Notes under the pieces: model-generated | Database searches by the model: none | Told to the model about the DNA's origin: nothing | The model's input: the letters and a program-made list of their open reading frames with translations, nothing else | Shown: one piece after another, positions 43,546 through 51,688 of the stretch | Position numbering within the stretch: the stretch's first letter is position 1 | How the letters are laid out: the number at the start of each line of letters is the position of its first letter | Translations under genes and position numbers: made by a program | Assembly (NCBI RefSeq): GCF_002101555.1 | Contig: NZ_LQOL01000074.1 | Span: forward strand, 35,589 to 99,588 | Direction of reading: 5' to 3' | Source: Mycolicibacterium canariasense | GTDB taxonomy: Bacteria > Actinomycetota > Actinomycetes > Mycobacteriales > Mycobacteriaceae | DNA length: 64,000 nucleotides

Positions 43546-44985
43546 TCAGCGTGGCGGGTCGCCGCGCCACCTGAAGCTGTTCACGTACTTGCCGACGTCC
43601 ATCGCCAGTTGCAGGTTGGCTCCCGAGGGGTGCCCGATACCGAACGACGGGCTGAATTCGTGGTAGGGCCCGACCGCGGCGGCCACCAACGCGAAGTCGT
43701 TCTTGACCGCGACCATCACCATGATGCGCAGCCGGGTGTAGGTGCCGGTGGAATCCTGCGGGTAGTCGTCGGCGTACACCCCGTAGCCGGGTTGGTAACC
43801 GACTGCGGCATGGGGTATCTCATAGTCGACGGTGGCGTTCGGGTAGCTGCGGGCGATCAGCTCCTCGGTGATCGCCTGTGGTGTGCGCCCGTTGGCCGGC
43901 TCACCGAACAGTTCCACCGTGCCGGTGTCGCCGGCGACGAAGTCCAGGGTGACGCCGTCCGGGTTGAGCACCGCTCGATAGGCGGTGCCCGGGCCGGGAT
44001 AGGACACCGAGAAGGATCCGTCCGCGGCGGTGAAGCGGGGGTTGATCGCCACCGGTGTGCCGAGCGGTGGCTGTCCGCAATCCGGCGGGCACCGGTAGTT
44101 GGGGATTTCGGGGGTGATCACCAGGGACACGGCCGACGCGATGGCCGCGGCGATGACGACACCCACGCCGACGGGCAGCAGCACGGCCACCTCTTGCGGC
44201 ACATCTGCCGCCTGGTCGCCTGAGCCCGCTCGTAACACGGTGCGCATCGCCAGCACCGCCAGGGCCGCCAGGCCCAGATGCGCAACCACCTGCACGCCCT
44301 GCGCCAACGGAGCGGCCTCCACCAAGCCCAGACATCCGTACAACACCAGCGCCACAACCACACTGGCGGCCAGCGCCACCGCGCGCCGGCGTTGCGAACC
44401 CAGCGCCGCCCCCACCATGGCGCCCACCGCCGCGGCCAGCACCGGAACGGCCACACCCTGGATCACCGCCTCGGCGAGCAGACCGGCGACCGGTCGCTCG
44501 CGCGTCGACACCCCGGTCGCCAGCTGTGGGGCCAGCCTGATCAGCGTGGTCACCGCGGTGAAACTGGCCGCACCGAGCGCCCCGAACATCAAGCCCGTCA
44601 ACGGGTCCCGGACCGACCGGTAGGCGAGCACGGCAGGCACCAACATGACCAGCGCCCCACCGACCGAAACGAGCAGACCGTCCCGGACGGTGTGATCGAC
44701 CGTGACGCCCGACCCCAGCGCAACGTCGTACGCCTCGGCCACGATATCGCCGGTGACCAGCGACCAAGCCAGGCCCAGCAGTGCGCCGGCCACGGCGACC
44801 ACCGCCACCGTCCGGGCTGATCGGACGCGGCCGCGAAGATAACTGGCCAGCACCAGGGGGATTCCGACCGCGGCGGCACCGATCATCGGCGCCTGCCAGC
44901 GCAACACCGCCAGGGCCACCAGCACACCCGCCACGAACAGCAACGCCACCCACAGCGGGACGCGCCGCGCCGGCGTAGGTGTCAT
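43546..44985 (-). CDS. Multi-pass membrane protein with C-terminal extracytoplasmic domain
   Basis: A 479-aa protein from ATG 44985, which overlaps the sedolisin stop by 4 bp. The first ~300 residues have about eight membrane helices (for example VALLFVAGVLVALAVLRW, LLVSVGGALVMLVPAVLAY, AVALAASVVVALVLYGCLGL). A Cys-pair loop (YRCPPDCGQPP) leads to a soluble domain of ~150 residues with 'DGSFSVSYPGPGTAYRAVL' and 'NDFALVAAAVGPYHEFSPSFGIGHPS'. Family not recognised. Coupling to the protease suggests a substrate, partner or immunity role (inference). Confidence 0.75.
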   Translation of the reverse strand: MTPTPARRVPLWVALLFVAGVLVALAVLRWQAPMIGAAAVGIPLVLASYLRGRVRSARTVAVVAVAGALLGLAWSLVTGDIVAEAYDVALGSGVTVDHTVRDGLLVSVGGALVMLVPAVLAYRSVRDPLTGLMFGALGAASFTAVTTLIRLAPQLATGVSTRERPVAGLLAEAVIQGVAVPVLAAAVGAMVGAALGSQRRRAVALAASVVVALVLYGCLGLVEAAPLAQGVQVVAHLGLAALAVLAMRTVLRAGSGDQAADVPQEVAVLLPVGVGVVIAAAIASAVSLVITPEIPNYRCPPDCGQPPLGTPVAINPRFTAADGSFSVSYPGPGTAYRAVLNPDGVTLDFVAGDTGTVELFGEPANGRTPQAITEELIARSYPNATVDYEIPHAAVGYQPGYGVYADDYPQDSTGTYTRLRIMVMVAVKNDFALVAAAVGPYHEFSPSFGIGHPSGANLQLAMDVGKYVNSFRWRGDPPR

Positions 44986-46577
44986 CGCCGCGCCGCGCCG
45001 GTCTGCACGGCCAGCAGATCGCGTACCAGGTTGTCGACATTGGGGCTGCCCAGGCCGGTCACCAGGTCGTAGCCCGGGGTCGAGACGTCCACCGCGTTGG
45101 CGCCGAGGCTGACGTCGCGGAAGCCGGGCGACCGGGCACCCGAAGCCACTTGGTACAGAAGCGGATTCAGGTCGCCGCCGAGGAGGCGTCCGCCGTGGGC
45201 TTGCAGGTACTGGTTCATCAGCACCGTCAGCGCAGCCCAGATAGGTGCTGCCTGCGAGGTGCCGGCGCCGATACGCGGCTGGCCGTCCAGCACGATGCGC
45301 ACACCGGTGAACGGATCGGCGAGCGCGGCCACATCGGGGACCAATCGTTGATTTTCGTATCGGTTCGCCCGAATCGAAGCCTGGAAGGCGGGGCGGGGAA
45401 ACAACTTCGAGACACCGCCGCTGCTGCCCAGCGACATCGGCACGTCGACCCAGGCTTGTTCGGCCAACCATTGGCCCTGCGCGTCGGTGGACAGCGTGGT
45501 GCCACCGACGGAGGTCACCTCGGGCAGCGAGGCGACGGCGTCGAGCCCGATATCGTCGGGCCCCGGTGGCCCGGACCAATCCGCGCCGCCCTTGCATTCC
45601 AGGCCGCCGTTGTCGCCGCTCGCGTCGAACACCGCGGTGCCGGTTCGTTGTGCGGTCACCAGGGCGGTACGCACCGGAGCCAGGTCGGCGGCAGCAGGCA
45701 ACCGATCGCAGCCCCACCCGATCGACAGGCTCCATACCGCTCCGGGAAACTGTTGTGCCGTCTCCTCGAACAGCCGCCCGACCTTCTCGTAGCCGCCGTC
45801 GCCCTCCACGGTGGGCCGCGCGTTGACCACGACCAGTTGTGCGTCGGGCGCGATGGCGTGTGCCACTTGAAGATCCATGGTGGTCTCGGCGCCCGGCGGC
45901 CCGGGCTGCCCACCCACCACCACCGGGGTGAACCGGGGCAGTGCCGAGCTGTCGGCGAAGGTGTCGAGATCGCTCTGCGCGAAGCCGTCGAAACCGAAGA
46001 TCACGATGGTGGCGCCGGCCCCGGTGAATCCGGCCGCCGCGAGCGGGTGCGCGTTGTAGGCGGTCAGCAAGGCGTCCGGGCCCAGGCCCTGGCGCGGCAC
46101 GTCCAACGGCAGCACGTCGGGCCGCGCCATGTGGTGCGGGGTGTAGCCCAGGATGCGGCCGGCATCGGTGACCGACCGGGACAGCTCGTCGGGCACCGCC
46201 GGCTGCCGCGGCGACGCGTAGAACACCTGCCCCCGGCGGCCGCGATAATCGTGCACCGGGACGCCGAAAGCTCGTGCCACCCCCGTGGCTTCGCCTTCGA
46301 CGACGGCCCAGTCGTCCCCCGGCCGCCAGCGCACCCGCAAACCTCGAGCCCGCGACCATCCGATCAATTCCTCGGGGCGGCGCGCATCGGCCAGGCTGAC
46401 GGTCAGCCGGACGTCACGTCCGCGTGACTCCCCGAGATCGGTCGAGGCCGCCAACAGCCGCGCATACGGACCGGAGATGACGGCCGGCGCCGGAGCGGGC
46501 AGCGTCGAAAGATCCGCCGCCAGCAGCGTTCCCATCGCCACCAGCGCCCACAACCGGTGCCGACCGGTCAAGTCCAC
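44982..46577 (-). CDS. Secreted sedolisin (S53) serine-carboxyl protease
   Basis: A 531-aa pro-protease. Signal peptide (LWALVAMGTLLAADLSTLPA), then an activation propeptide (~45-165, 'RLTVSLADARRPEELIGWSRARG'-like). In the catalytic domain the Glu/Asp pair lies in GAETTMDLQVAHA, the oxyanion Asp in ASGDNGG and the nucleophile in GAGTSQAAPIWA; the C-terminal calcium-site region is 'TPGYDLVTGLGSPNVDNL'. All catalytic residues are present. Such enzymes work at acid pH outside the cell. It overlaps the downstream membrane-protein gene. Confidence 0.88.
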   Translation of the reverse strand: MDLTGRHRLWALVAMGTLLAADLSTLPAPAPAVISGPYARLLAASTDLGESRGRDVRLTVSLADARRPEELIGWSRARGLRVRWRPGDDWAVVEGEATGVARAFGVPVHDYRGRRGQVFYASPRQPAVPDELSRSVTDAGRILGYTPHHMARPDVLPLDVPRQGLGPDALLTAYNAHPLAAAGFTGAGATIVIFGFDGFAQSDLDTFADSSALPRFTPVVVGGQPGPPGAETTMDLQVAHAIAPDAQLVVVNARPTVEGDGGYEKVGRLFEETAQQFPGAVWSLSIGWGCDRLPAAADLAPVRTALVTAQRTGTAVFDASGDNGGLECKGGADWSGPPGPDDIGLDAVASLPEVTSVGGTTLSTDAQGQWLAEQAWVDVPMSLGSSGGVSKLFPRPAFQASIRANRYENQRLVPDVAALADPFTGVRIVLDGQPRIGAGTSQAAPIWAALTVLMNQYLQAHGGRLLGGDLNPLLYQVASGARSPGFRDVSLGANAVDVSTPGYDLVTGLGSPNVDNLVRDLLAVQTGAARR

Positions 46578-46586
46578 ACGCTGAGA

Positions 46587-46904
46587 TCAGGGAATGCCGT
46601 TGATTCCCGGATGCTGGCCACCCGGAACCGTCGGCGCAGGCGGGGCGACCACCGACGGGGTGAACAGGTTGCCACCGGTCGGGTCGATCGACTTCTGCGT
46701 CGGAGCCAGCGACTCCGACGGTGCCGCCGGCGCACTGGTCGTGGTCGCCTCGGTGGTCGTCGTGGTCGTCGTCGTCACCGACGTTGTGCTGGTGGGGCTT
46801 TCCTTGCCGCTGTTACCGCACGCCGCGGTCAGCCCGCCGAGCGCGATGACGGCGGCCGCTCCGGCGACAACGCCAAGCCGACGAGTGAGTGTGGGGGTTT
46901 CCAT
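46587..46904 (-). CDS. Thr-rich small lipoprotein, copy 3 (GINGI type)
   Basis: A 105-aa lipoprotein, ATG 46904, lipobox GLTAAC. It has a Ser/Thr tract, then 'KSIDPTGGNLFTPSVVAPPAPT' and ending VPGGQHPGINGIP, nearly identical to copy 1's tail. It is 9 bp upstream of the sedolisin gene, so the protease and lipoprotein are probably cotranscribed. Confidence 0.83.
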   Translation of the reverse strand: METPTLTRRLGVVAGAAAVIALGGLTAACGNSGKESPTSTTSVTTTTTTTTEATTTSAPAAPSESLAPTQKSIDPTGGNLFTPSVVAPPAPTVPGGQHPGINGIP

Positions 46905-46912
46905 GGCGGTCC

Positions 46913-47209
46913 TCACGATCCGTGGCGATGCACGCCGGGGGGCTCGGTCGGTGCCGGCGGGGCCAGCACGCTGGGAGTGAACAGATTGCCACCGGTCGGG
47001 TCGATCGACTTCTGCGTCGGAGCCAGCGGCGCCGACGTGGTCGCGGGTGCGGTCGTCGTGGTGGTCGTCGTGGTCGTGGTCGTGGTGGTCGTGGAGGACG
47101 GCGCCTCCTGACCGCCCGAACCGCAAGCGGCCGTCAGGCCGCCCAACCCGATGAGGGCCACGCATCCGGCGGTCAACCCCAGACGACGAACAAGTTTCTC
47201 TGCAGCCAT
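46913..47209 (-). CDS. Thr-rich small lipoprotein, copy 4 (VHRHGS type)
   Basis: A 98-aa lipoprotein, ATG 47209, lipobox GLTAAC, a run of fourteen Thr and the tail 'KSIDPTGGNLFTPSVLAPPAPT' ending EPPGVHRHGS, matching copy 2 at the end. Its stop is 8 bp from the start of copy 3. A frame extension upstream to 47242 is not supported. Confidence 0.83.
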   Translation of the reverse strand: MAAEKLVRRLGLTAGCVALIGLGGLTAACGSGGQEAPSSTTTTTTTTTTTTTTAPATTSAPLAPTQKSIDPTGGNLFTPSVLAPPAPTEPPGVHRHGS

Positions 47210-47298
47210 AGCATCCATCCCGTGCGGCGGTGCGGGTAGCACCGGACAACAAGGCCATCATCGTTGCACATCAGGGCCGGTCACACGGGCTTTACCGG

Positions 47299-48801
47299 TT
47301 ATGCCGCCGCCTTGTCGGCGCCCGAATCTTCGCTGTGGTCATCGTCCTTCGCGGGCGTGTCCGGCTTGTGCGGGTCAGCCTCGGTCGCGGTGCCGTGTTT
47401 GCCGGTCACCGCCTGCGGGTTCGCCGCCACCGGAGTGGACCGGCTTGACCGCCCAGACCGATGGCCCTCGGCATCCGGCGCGGCAGTGTCGTCATCGGCA
47501 CGGGCGGTGGCGGTGCGGGGCGCGGTCTCCGACGGTGCGGCGTCCGGCTCGGCGGTCGGGTGCGTCGGCTCGGCGGTGGCGGGTTTGTCGTTGTCGAGTT
47601 CGCCGGATTCCTGCTCGGGCTCGGGCGTATTCCTATGTTCTGCAGCGGTTTTGCCGGTGCTCGCAACGGCGGCGGCGGTCTTGGCCGCGGGTGCCGCGGG
47701 GGCGGTGGTGGGCGGTTTGTCCCAGGACGGGTTGAGCGCGTGCTGGATTCCCACGCCGACCGCGTCGAGCAACTGCCCAGGCAGAGCCAGCAGCCGCTGC
47801 GGGGTCGGCGAGAGCGACGCGGGGGTCGGCACCCCGGCCTTGATGGAGCGGTCATAACCGAGATCGACCAGCACCTTCAAGGCCGGTTCCACGAGATCGA
47901 GTAGCTGTTTGGGCACCCCGAGCATGCGCAACGGCACCAGCAGCGGCAGCCGGGGTGCCGCCAGCGTCACGTACGTGATGTTGCTGGCCGGGTCGGTGTA
48001 GTCGGGCACCACGCGGGGACCTTTCATGTCCGCTGGGTAGTAGTTGCCGTGTTGGGTGAAGAAGCCCACCAACGCGTTCAGGTCCGCGAGCACGTTGAGC
48101 GGGTAGTTGGGGAAATCCGAAACGGGGTCGTACTGCCAGCTGACATCCGTGACCTTGTACGGGGTATCGGTCGGTGTGGTGCCGTCGAACTTGACGTTGA
48201 CGAACGGCACGAACAGCCCCGGGAAGCGGGCTGCGAGACCGCCGTTGGGCCGGTTCATGCTGGCCATCAACAGGAAGCTGAGTTGATCGGCATCGGGCGC
48301 CCCTATCGACCTCAGATACCGCATCTCGCGAACGACGACGTTGGCCCCGGACGAGTAGCCGACCACGGCCACCGGGTCGCCGGTCTGCAAGGCCGGATCG
48401 ACCAGTGCCTGCAGGTTGGTCAGCCCGGCGCGTTGCGATTGCTCGTACCCGCTGGATCCATCCCAATTGGTGGTGAACGGGATCTGCGAAGGCCAGGCGA
48501 CCGGTGTGAAGGCGTAACCGTAGTACGGCGAAGCGGGGTTGGCGGGATCGAGATAGCCCTGGCCCGCGACGCCGAGCGGTAGTCCGGTGGGGTTCACCGT
48601 GCCGGGCGGCAGCGGATTACCGCCCAGTTCCTGGATCATGCCGGCGCTGGTCGGGTTGCTGTTGCCGCCGATCGCCACGACGGTGCCGGCGAGCAATCGC
48701 ACACCGGTTCCGATACTGGTCACCAATGCGACGACGACAGCGAAAATCGCGGCCGATCGGACAACCGACGACAGTACCCGCAGCGTGAAACCCCCGGACA
48801 T
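47299..48801 (-). CDS. PE-PPE domain-containing serine hydrolase
   Basis: A 500-aa protein. N-terminal hydrophobic anchor (VVRSAAIFAVVVALVTSIG), then the PE-PPE (PF08237-type) hydrolase domain ~45-270 with nucleophile elbow VVGYSSGANVV and 'SPYYGYAFTPVAWPSQIPFTTNWD'. It lacks the PE or PPE N-terminal domain that normally precedes it. The last ~160 residues are a Pro/Ala/Thr/Glu-rich low-complexity tail. It may act as a lipid esterase in the envelope. It lies upstream of the lipoprotein pair. Confidence 0.84.
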   Translation of the reverse strand: MSGGFTLRVLSSVVRSAAIFAVVVALVTSIGTGVRLLAGTVVAIGGNSNPTSAGMIQELGGNPLPPGTVNPTGLPLGVAGQGYLDPANPASPYYGYAFTPVAWPSQIPFTTNWDGSSGYEQSQRAGLTNLQALVDPALQTGDPVAVVGYSSGANVVVREMRYLRSIGAPDADQLSFLLMASMNRPNGGLAARFPGLFVPFVNVKFDGTTPTDTPYKVTDVSWQYDPVSDFPNYPLNVLADLNALVGFFTQHGNYYPADMKGPRVVPDYTDPASNITYVTLAAPRLPLLVPLRMLGVPKQLLDLVEPALKVLVDLGYDRSIKAGVPTPASLSPTPQRLLALPGQLLDAVGVGIQHALNPSWDKPPTTAPAAPAAKTAAAVASTGKTAAEHRNTPEPEQESGELDNDKPATAEPTHPTAEPDAAPSETAPRTATARADDDTAAPDAEGHRSGRSSRSTPVAANPQAVTGKHGTATEADPHKPDTPAKDDDHSEDSGADKAAA

Positions 48802-48920
48802 GACAACCTCCCCCGTGACGATGCGTCTCTGCAGCTAGACGAATAATCAAAAGTTTCTACCACGTCAATATGGGAGTTGAGCGAAGATCCGACAATCGGA
48901 ATCCGGACACGATTTTCCGG

Positions 48921-50909
48921 TTATGGCAAATTCTCAGCCGCGAGTGCCGTTTCGATGTCCGCGCCGACCACCCCGGCCAAGGCGCGGCTCATCGCGGTGG
49001 TGATGTGGTTGCCGTCGAAGTAGACCAGGGTGTCGCCGAGCAGGATCGCCGGGCACAGCGTCGCGTCGCACAGGTATCGGGTGTAATCCAGATCCCGCGC
49101 CTTTCCGGCGGCGACGACATCCAGTTCGGCGCGGCGCACCGCGTCGTCGAAAGCGGACGCCCGTGGGATGGCGCACCGCTGCGCGTCGTCGAGGAAGCGG
49201 CCCAAGCAGATTGGCCGCGACACATCGGCCGACGGGGTGTCGGCGATGATCGCCACCCGCGTCTGCGCTGGGAACCGTTCGATGGTGCGTGCCAGGCCGT
49301 CCCGCCAGGCAGCGCTGGTGATGTCGCGGTGTGCGGTGTAGTACCGCCCGTAGCTGCCGAGCAGGACCAGGGCCGGCTGCGCGGCAGCGATCGCGTCAAG
49401 GACGCCGTCACGCCACACGTCGCATTGCGGGTAGCGCCGTACGTGGATGGCTGCCGACGGGCAGCCGTCCTTGGTGTGGCTTTCCAGCCGGATGAGCCCG
49501 TTGTCCGCGAGGACAGCCAGCGCGGTATACCACTGCGCGGCATGGGAATCGCCGAACAGCACCACGAGCGGGGCGGCGGGGTCGGCGCCGGTGCGGCAAC
49601 CGGCGGGATCCACCGAGGGGGTGTACCGGTGGCAGCCGTTGGTGTAGATGGCCGGGCGGTCCGCATGCGCGTGGGTGAGCGAGGGTGCCAGGTTGCTCGG
49701 TACATAGGGTGTGCCAACGGGTTTCGCGGTGAGGGCGGTATGCGGTGCGGGTTTCCCGGCGTCCAGGATCGGTGGGTTGTATGCCGCCGCGATGGCCAGC
49801 ACCGCGGTGATGACGGCGACCATGCCGGTCGCCGCGACGCCGAGGGTCCGCCGCGGGCGCGCCGTGACGAGCCAGCGGGCACGCCGACCGGGCTGCTCGA
49901 CGACGGTATAGAGCAGCCAGCCGGCCGGCAGGCACAGCGCCGCGATGCCCGCGCGCAGCCAAAGTGGCAGTGGTTCGGTGTATGCCGTTGCGGCGTAGGG
50001 AAGCGCCAGGGCGGGCCAGTGCACCAGATAGACCGAATACGAGATGTCCCCGATCCGGGTCAGCGGGCGCAGGCTCAACACGGCCGCCGGGCCGCCGCGG
50101 CCGGGTCCCGCTGCGATCAGCAGCGCGGTACCGGTAACCGGTAGGGCCGCGGCGTATCCGGGGAAATCGGTGCCGACGGAGAACAGTGCTCCGCTCGCGG
50201 CGATGGCCGCCAATCCGACCCAACCGACCGGCGCCACGAGCCGCGACGGCAGAAGGCGATCGCGGTTCAGGTGCGCCAACGCCACCAGGGCGCCCAGCCC
50301 GAATTCCCACACGCGCGGCGGCAGCCAGAAGAAGGCCTTGGGCAGGTCGGTCGCGGTGAGCCAGACGCAACCGGCGAACGACGCCGCGGTCACCACCCCG
50401 ACGGCCGCGGCCATCCACCGACGGCGCAGTCGGAACACCGCCCATAACAGCAGCGGCCACACCAGATAGAACTGTTCTTCGAGGCCCAGCGACCAATAGT
50501 GCAGCAGCAGTGACGGCAGTTTCGGTGCCAGGTAGTCGGTTTCGATGTAGGCGAACCACATGTTCGGCAGGTACAGCGCCGCCGCCAAGGCGTCGTTCAC
50601 CACGTACGGGAACTGCACCGGCGACACCCAGACCGCCGCGGCCACGACGGTCGCGAAGATCACGACGAAGGCGGCCGGCAGCAGGCGCCGAGCCCGTCGC
50701 GCATAGAACGCGCCGAAGCCGATGGTGCGACGGTCGCGCAGGTTTTCCAGCAGGTGCGAGCTGATGAGGAAGCCCGAGATGACGAAGAACACGTCCACGC
50801 CGACGTAGCCGCCGCCGAAACCGGGAATGTCGGCGTGGAAGAGCAGCACCAGCAGCACCGCGACTGCCCGAATGCCTTGGATGTCAAGGCGCTTCGGCCG
50901 GGTGCCCAT
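48921..50909 (-). CDS. OafA/YrhL-type membrane acyltransferase with C-terminal SGNH domain
   Basis: A 662-aa protein from ATG 50909. The N-terminal ~370 residues form an acyltransferase-3 domain with ten or so helices: 'LDIQGIRAVAVLLVLLFHAD', 'VDVFFVISGFLIS', 'LGLEEQFYLVWPLLL'. The C-terminal ~270 residues form an SGNH domain outside the membrane: LFGDSHAAQW (Ser), 'LLGSYGRYYT', and final 'YFDGNHITTAMSR' (Asp/His). It likely O-acylates an exported polysaccharide or glycolipid. It is 8 bp downstream of the ABC ATPase gene, so cotranscription is possible. Confidence 0.88.
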   Translation of the reverse strand: MGTRPKRLDIQGIRAVAVLLVLLFHADIPGFGGGYVGVDVFFVISGFLISSHLLENLRDRRTIGFGAFYARRARRLLPAAFVVIFATVVAAAVWVSPVQFPYVVNDALAAALYLPNMWFAYIETDYLAPKLPSLLLHYWSLGLEEQFYLVWPLLLWAVFRLRRRWMAAAVGVVTAASFAGCVWLTATDLPKAFFWLPPRVWEFGLGALVALAHLNRDRLLPSRLVAPVGWVGLAAIAASGALFSVGTDFPGYAAALPVTGTALLIAAGPGRGGPAAVLSLRPLTRIGDISYSVYLVHWPALALPYAATAYTEPLPLWLRAGIAALCLPAGWLLYTVVEQPGRRARWLVTARPRRTLGVAATGMVAVITAVLAIAAAYNPPILDAGKPAPHTALTAKPVGTPYVPSNLAPSLTHAHADRPAIYTNGCHRYTPSVDPAGCRTGADPAAPLVVLFGDSHAAQWYTALAVLADNGLIRLESHTKDGCPSAAIHVRRYPQCDVWRDGVLDAIAAAQPALVLLGSYGRYYTAHRDITSAAWRDGLARTIERFPAQTRVAIIADTPSADVSRPICLGRFLDDAQRCAIPRASAFDDAVRRAELDVVAAGKARDLDYTRYLCDATLCPAILLGDTLVYFDGNHITTAMSRALAGVVGADIETALAAENLP

Positions 50910-50917
50910 CTGGGTTC

Positions 50918-51688
50918 TTACAGCACCTTGGAGAGGAACTCCTGTAGCCGCGGATGCTTGGGATTGTCGAACAGCTCGGCGGGCGGGGCGTCTTCCACGA
51001 TGTTGCCGTCGCACATGAAGATCACCCGCGAGGCGACCTCCCTGGCGAAGCCCATCTCGTGGGTGACCACCACCATCGTCATACCGCCGACTGCCAACTC
51101 GCGCAGCACCTCCAGCACGTCACCGACCATCTCGGGATCCAGCGCGCTGGTGGCCTCGTCGAAAAGCATGATGGACGGGTTCATCGCCAACGCCCGCGCG
51201 ATCGCCACGCGTTGCTTCTGCCCGCCGGACAGGGTGGCGGGTTTGACCTGAGCCTTCTCCGCCAGGCCGACCTGCGCCAGCAGCTCCATCGCCTTCTTCT
51301 CGGCGGCGGCCTTGTCCATCTTCTTGGTCAAAAGCGGTGCCAGCGTGACGTTGTCGATCACGGTCATGTGTGGGAACAGGTTGAAATGCTGGAACACCAT
51401 GCCGATGTGCTGGCGGACCTTGTCCAGGTCCACCTTCGGGTCGGTCAGGTCGAAGTCGTCGACGACGACCTTGCCGCCGGAGATGTCCTCCAGCTTGTTC
51501 AGGCAGCGCAGGAAGGTGGACTTACCGGATCCCGAGGGCCCGATGACGCACACCACCTCGCCCTGCTTGATGGTGGTGTCGATGCCGTCGAGCACCACCA
51601 AGTCGCCGAACGACTTCTTCAGGCCCTCGATGCGGATCTTGACGGTCCCTGGTTCGGCGGCAGCGGCTTCGGGCACGAGTTCGGTCAT
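50918..51688 (-). CDS. Amino-acid ABC transporter ATP-binding protein (GlnQ type)
   Basis: A 256-aa ATPase: Walker A GPSGSGKST, Q-loop 'MVFQHFNLFPH', signature LSGGQKQR, Walker B 'IMLFDEATSALD', H-loop THEMGFA. These are the marks of polar amino-acid importers. Its ATG overlaps the stop of the fused permease gene by 4 bp, so the two are coupled and form one GlnPQ-like importer. Confidence 0.92.
   Translation of the reverse strand: MTELVPEAAAAEPGTVKIRIEGLKKSFGDLVVLDGIDTTIKQGEVVCVIGPSGSGKSTFLRCLNKLEDISGGKVVVDDFDLTDPKVDLDKVRQHIGMVFQHFNLFPHMTVIDNVTLAPLLTKKMDKAAAEKKAMELLAQVGLAEKAQVKPATLSGGQKQRVAIARALAMNPSIMLFDEATSALDPEMVGDVLEVLRELAVGGMTMVVVTHEMGFAREVASRVIFMCDGNIVEDAPPAELFDNPKHPRLQEFLSKVL

Noticed and set aside
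43546..46359. A single 937-codon minus-strand frame
   Set aside because: The first 458 codons are an off-frame shadow of the sedolisin gene; only the part from ATG 44985 has a membrane-protein pattern and a proper start.
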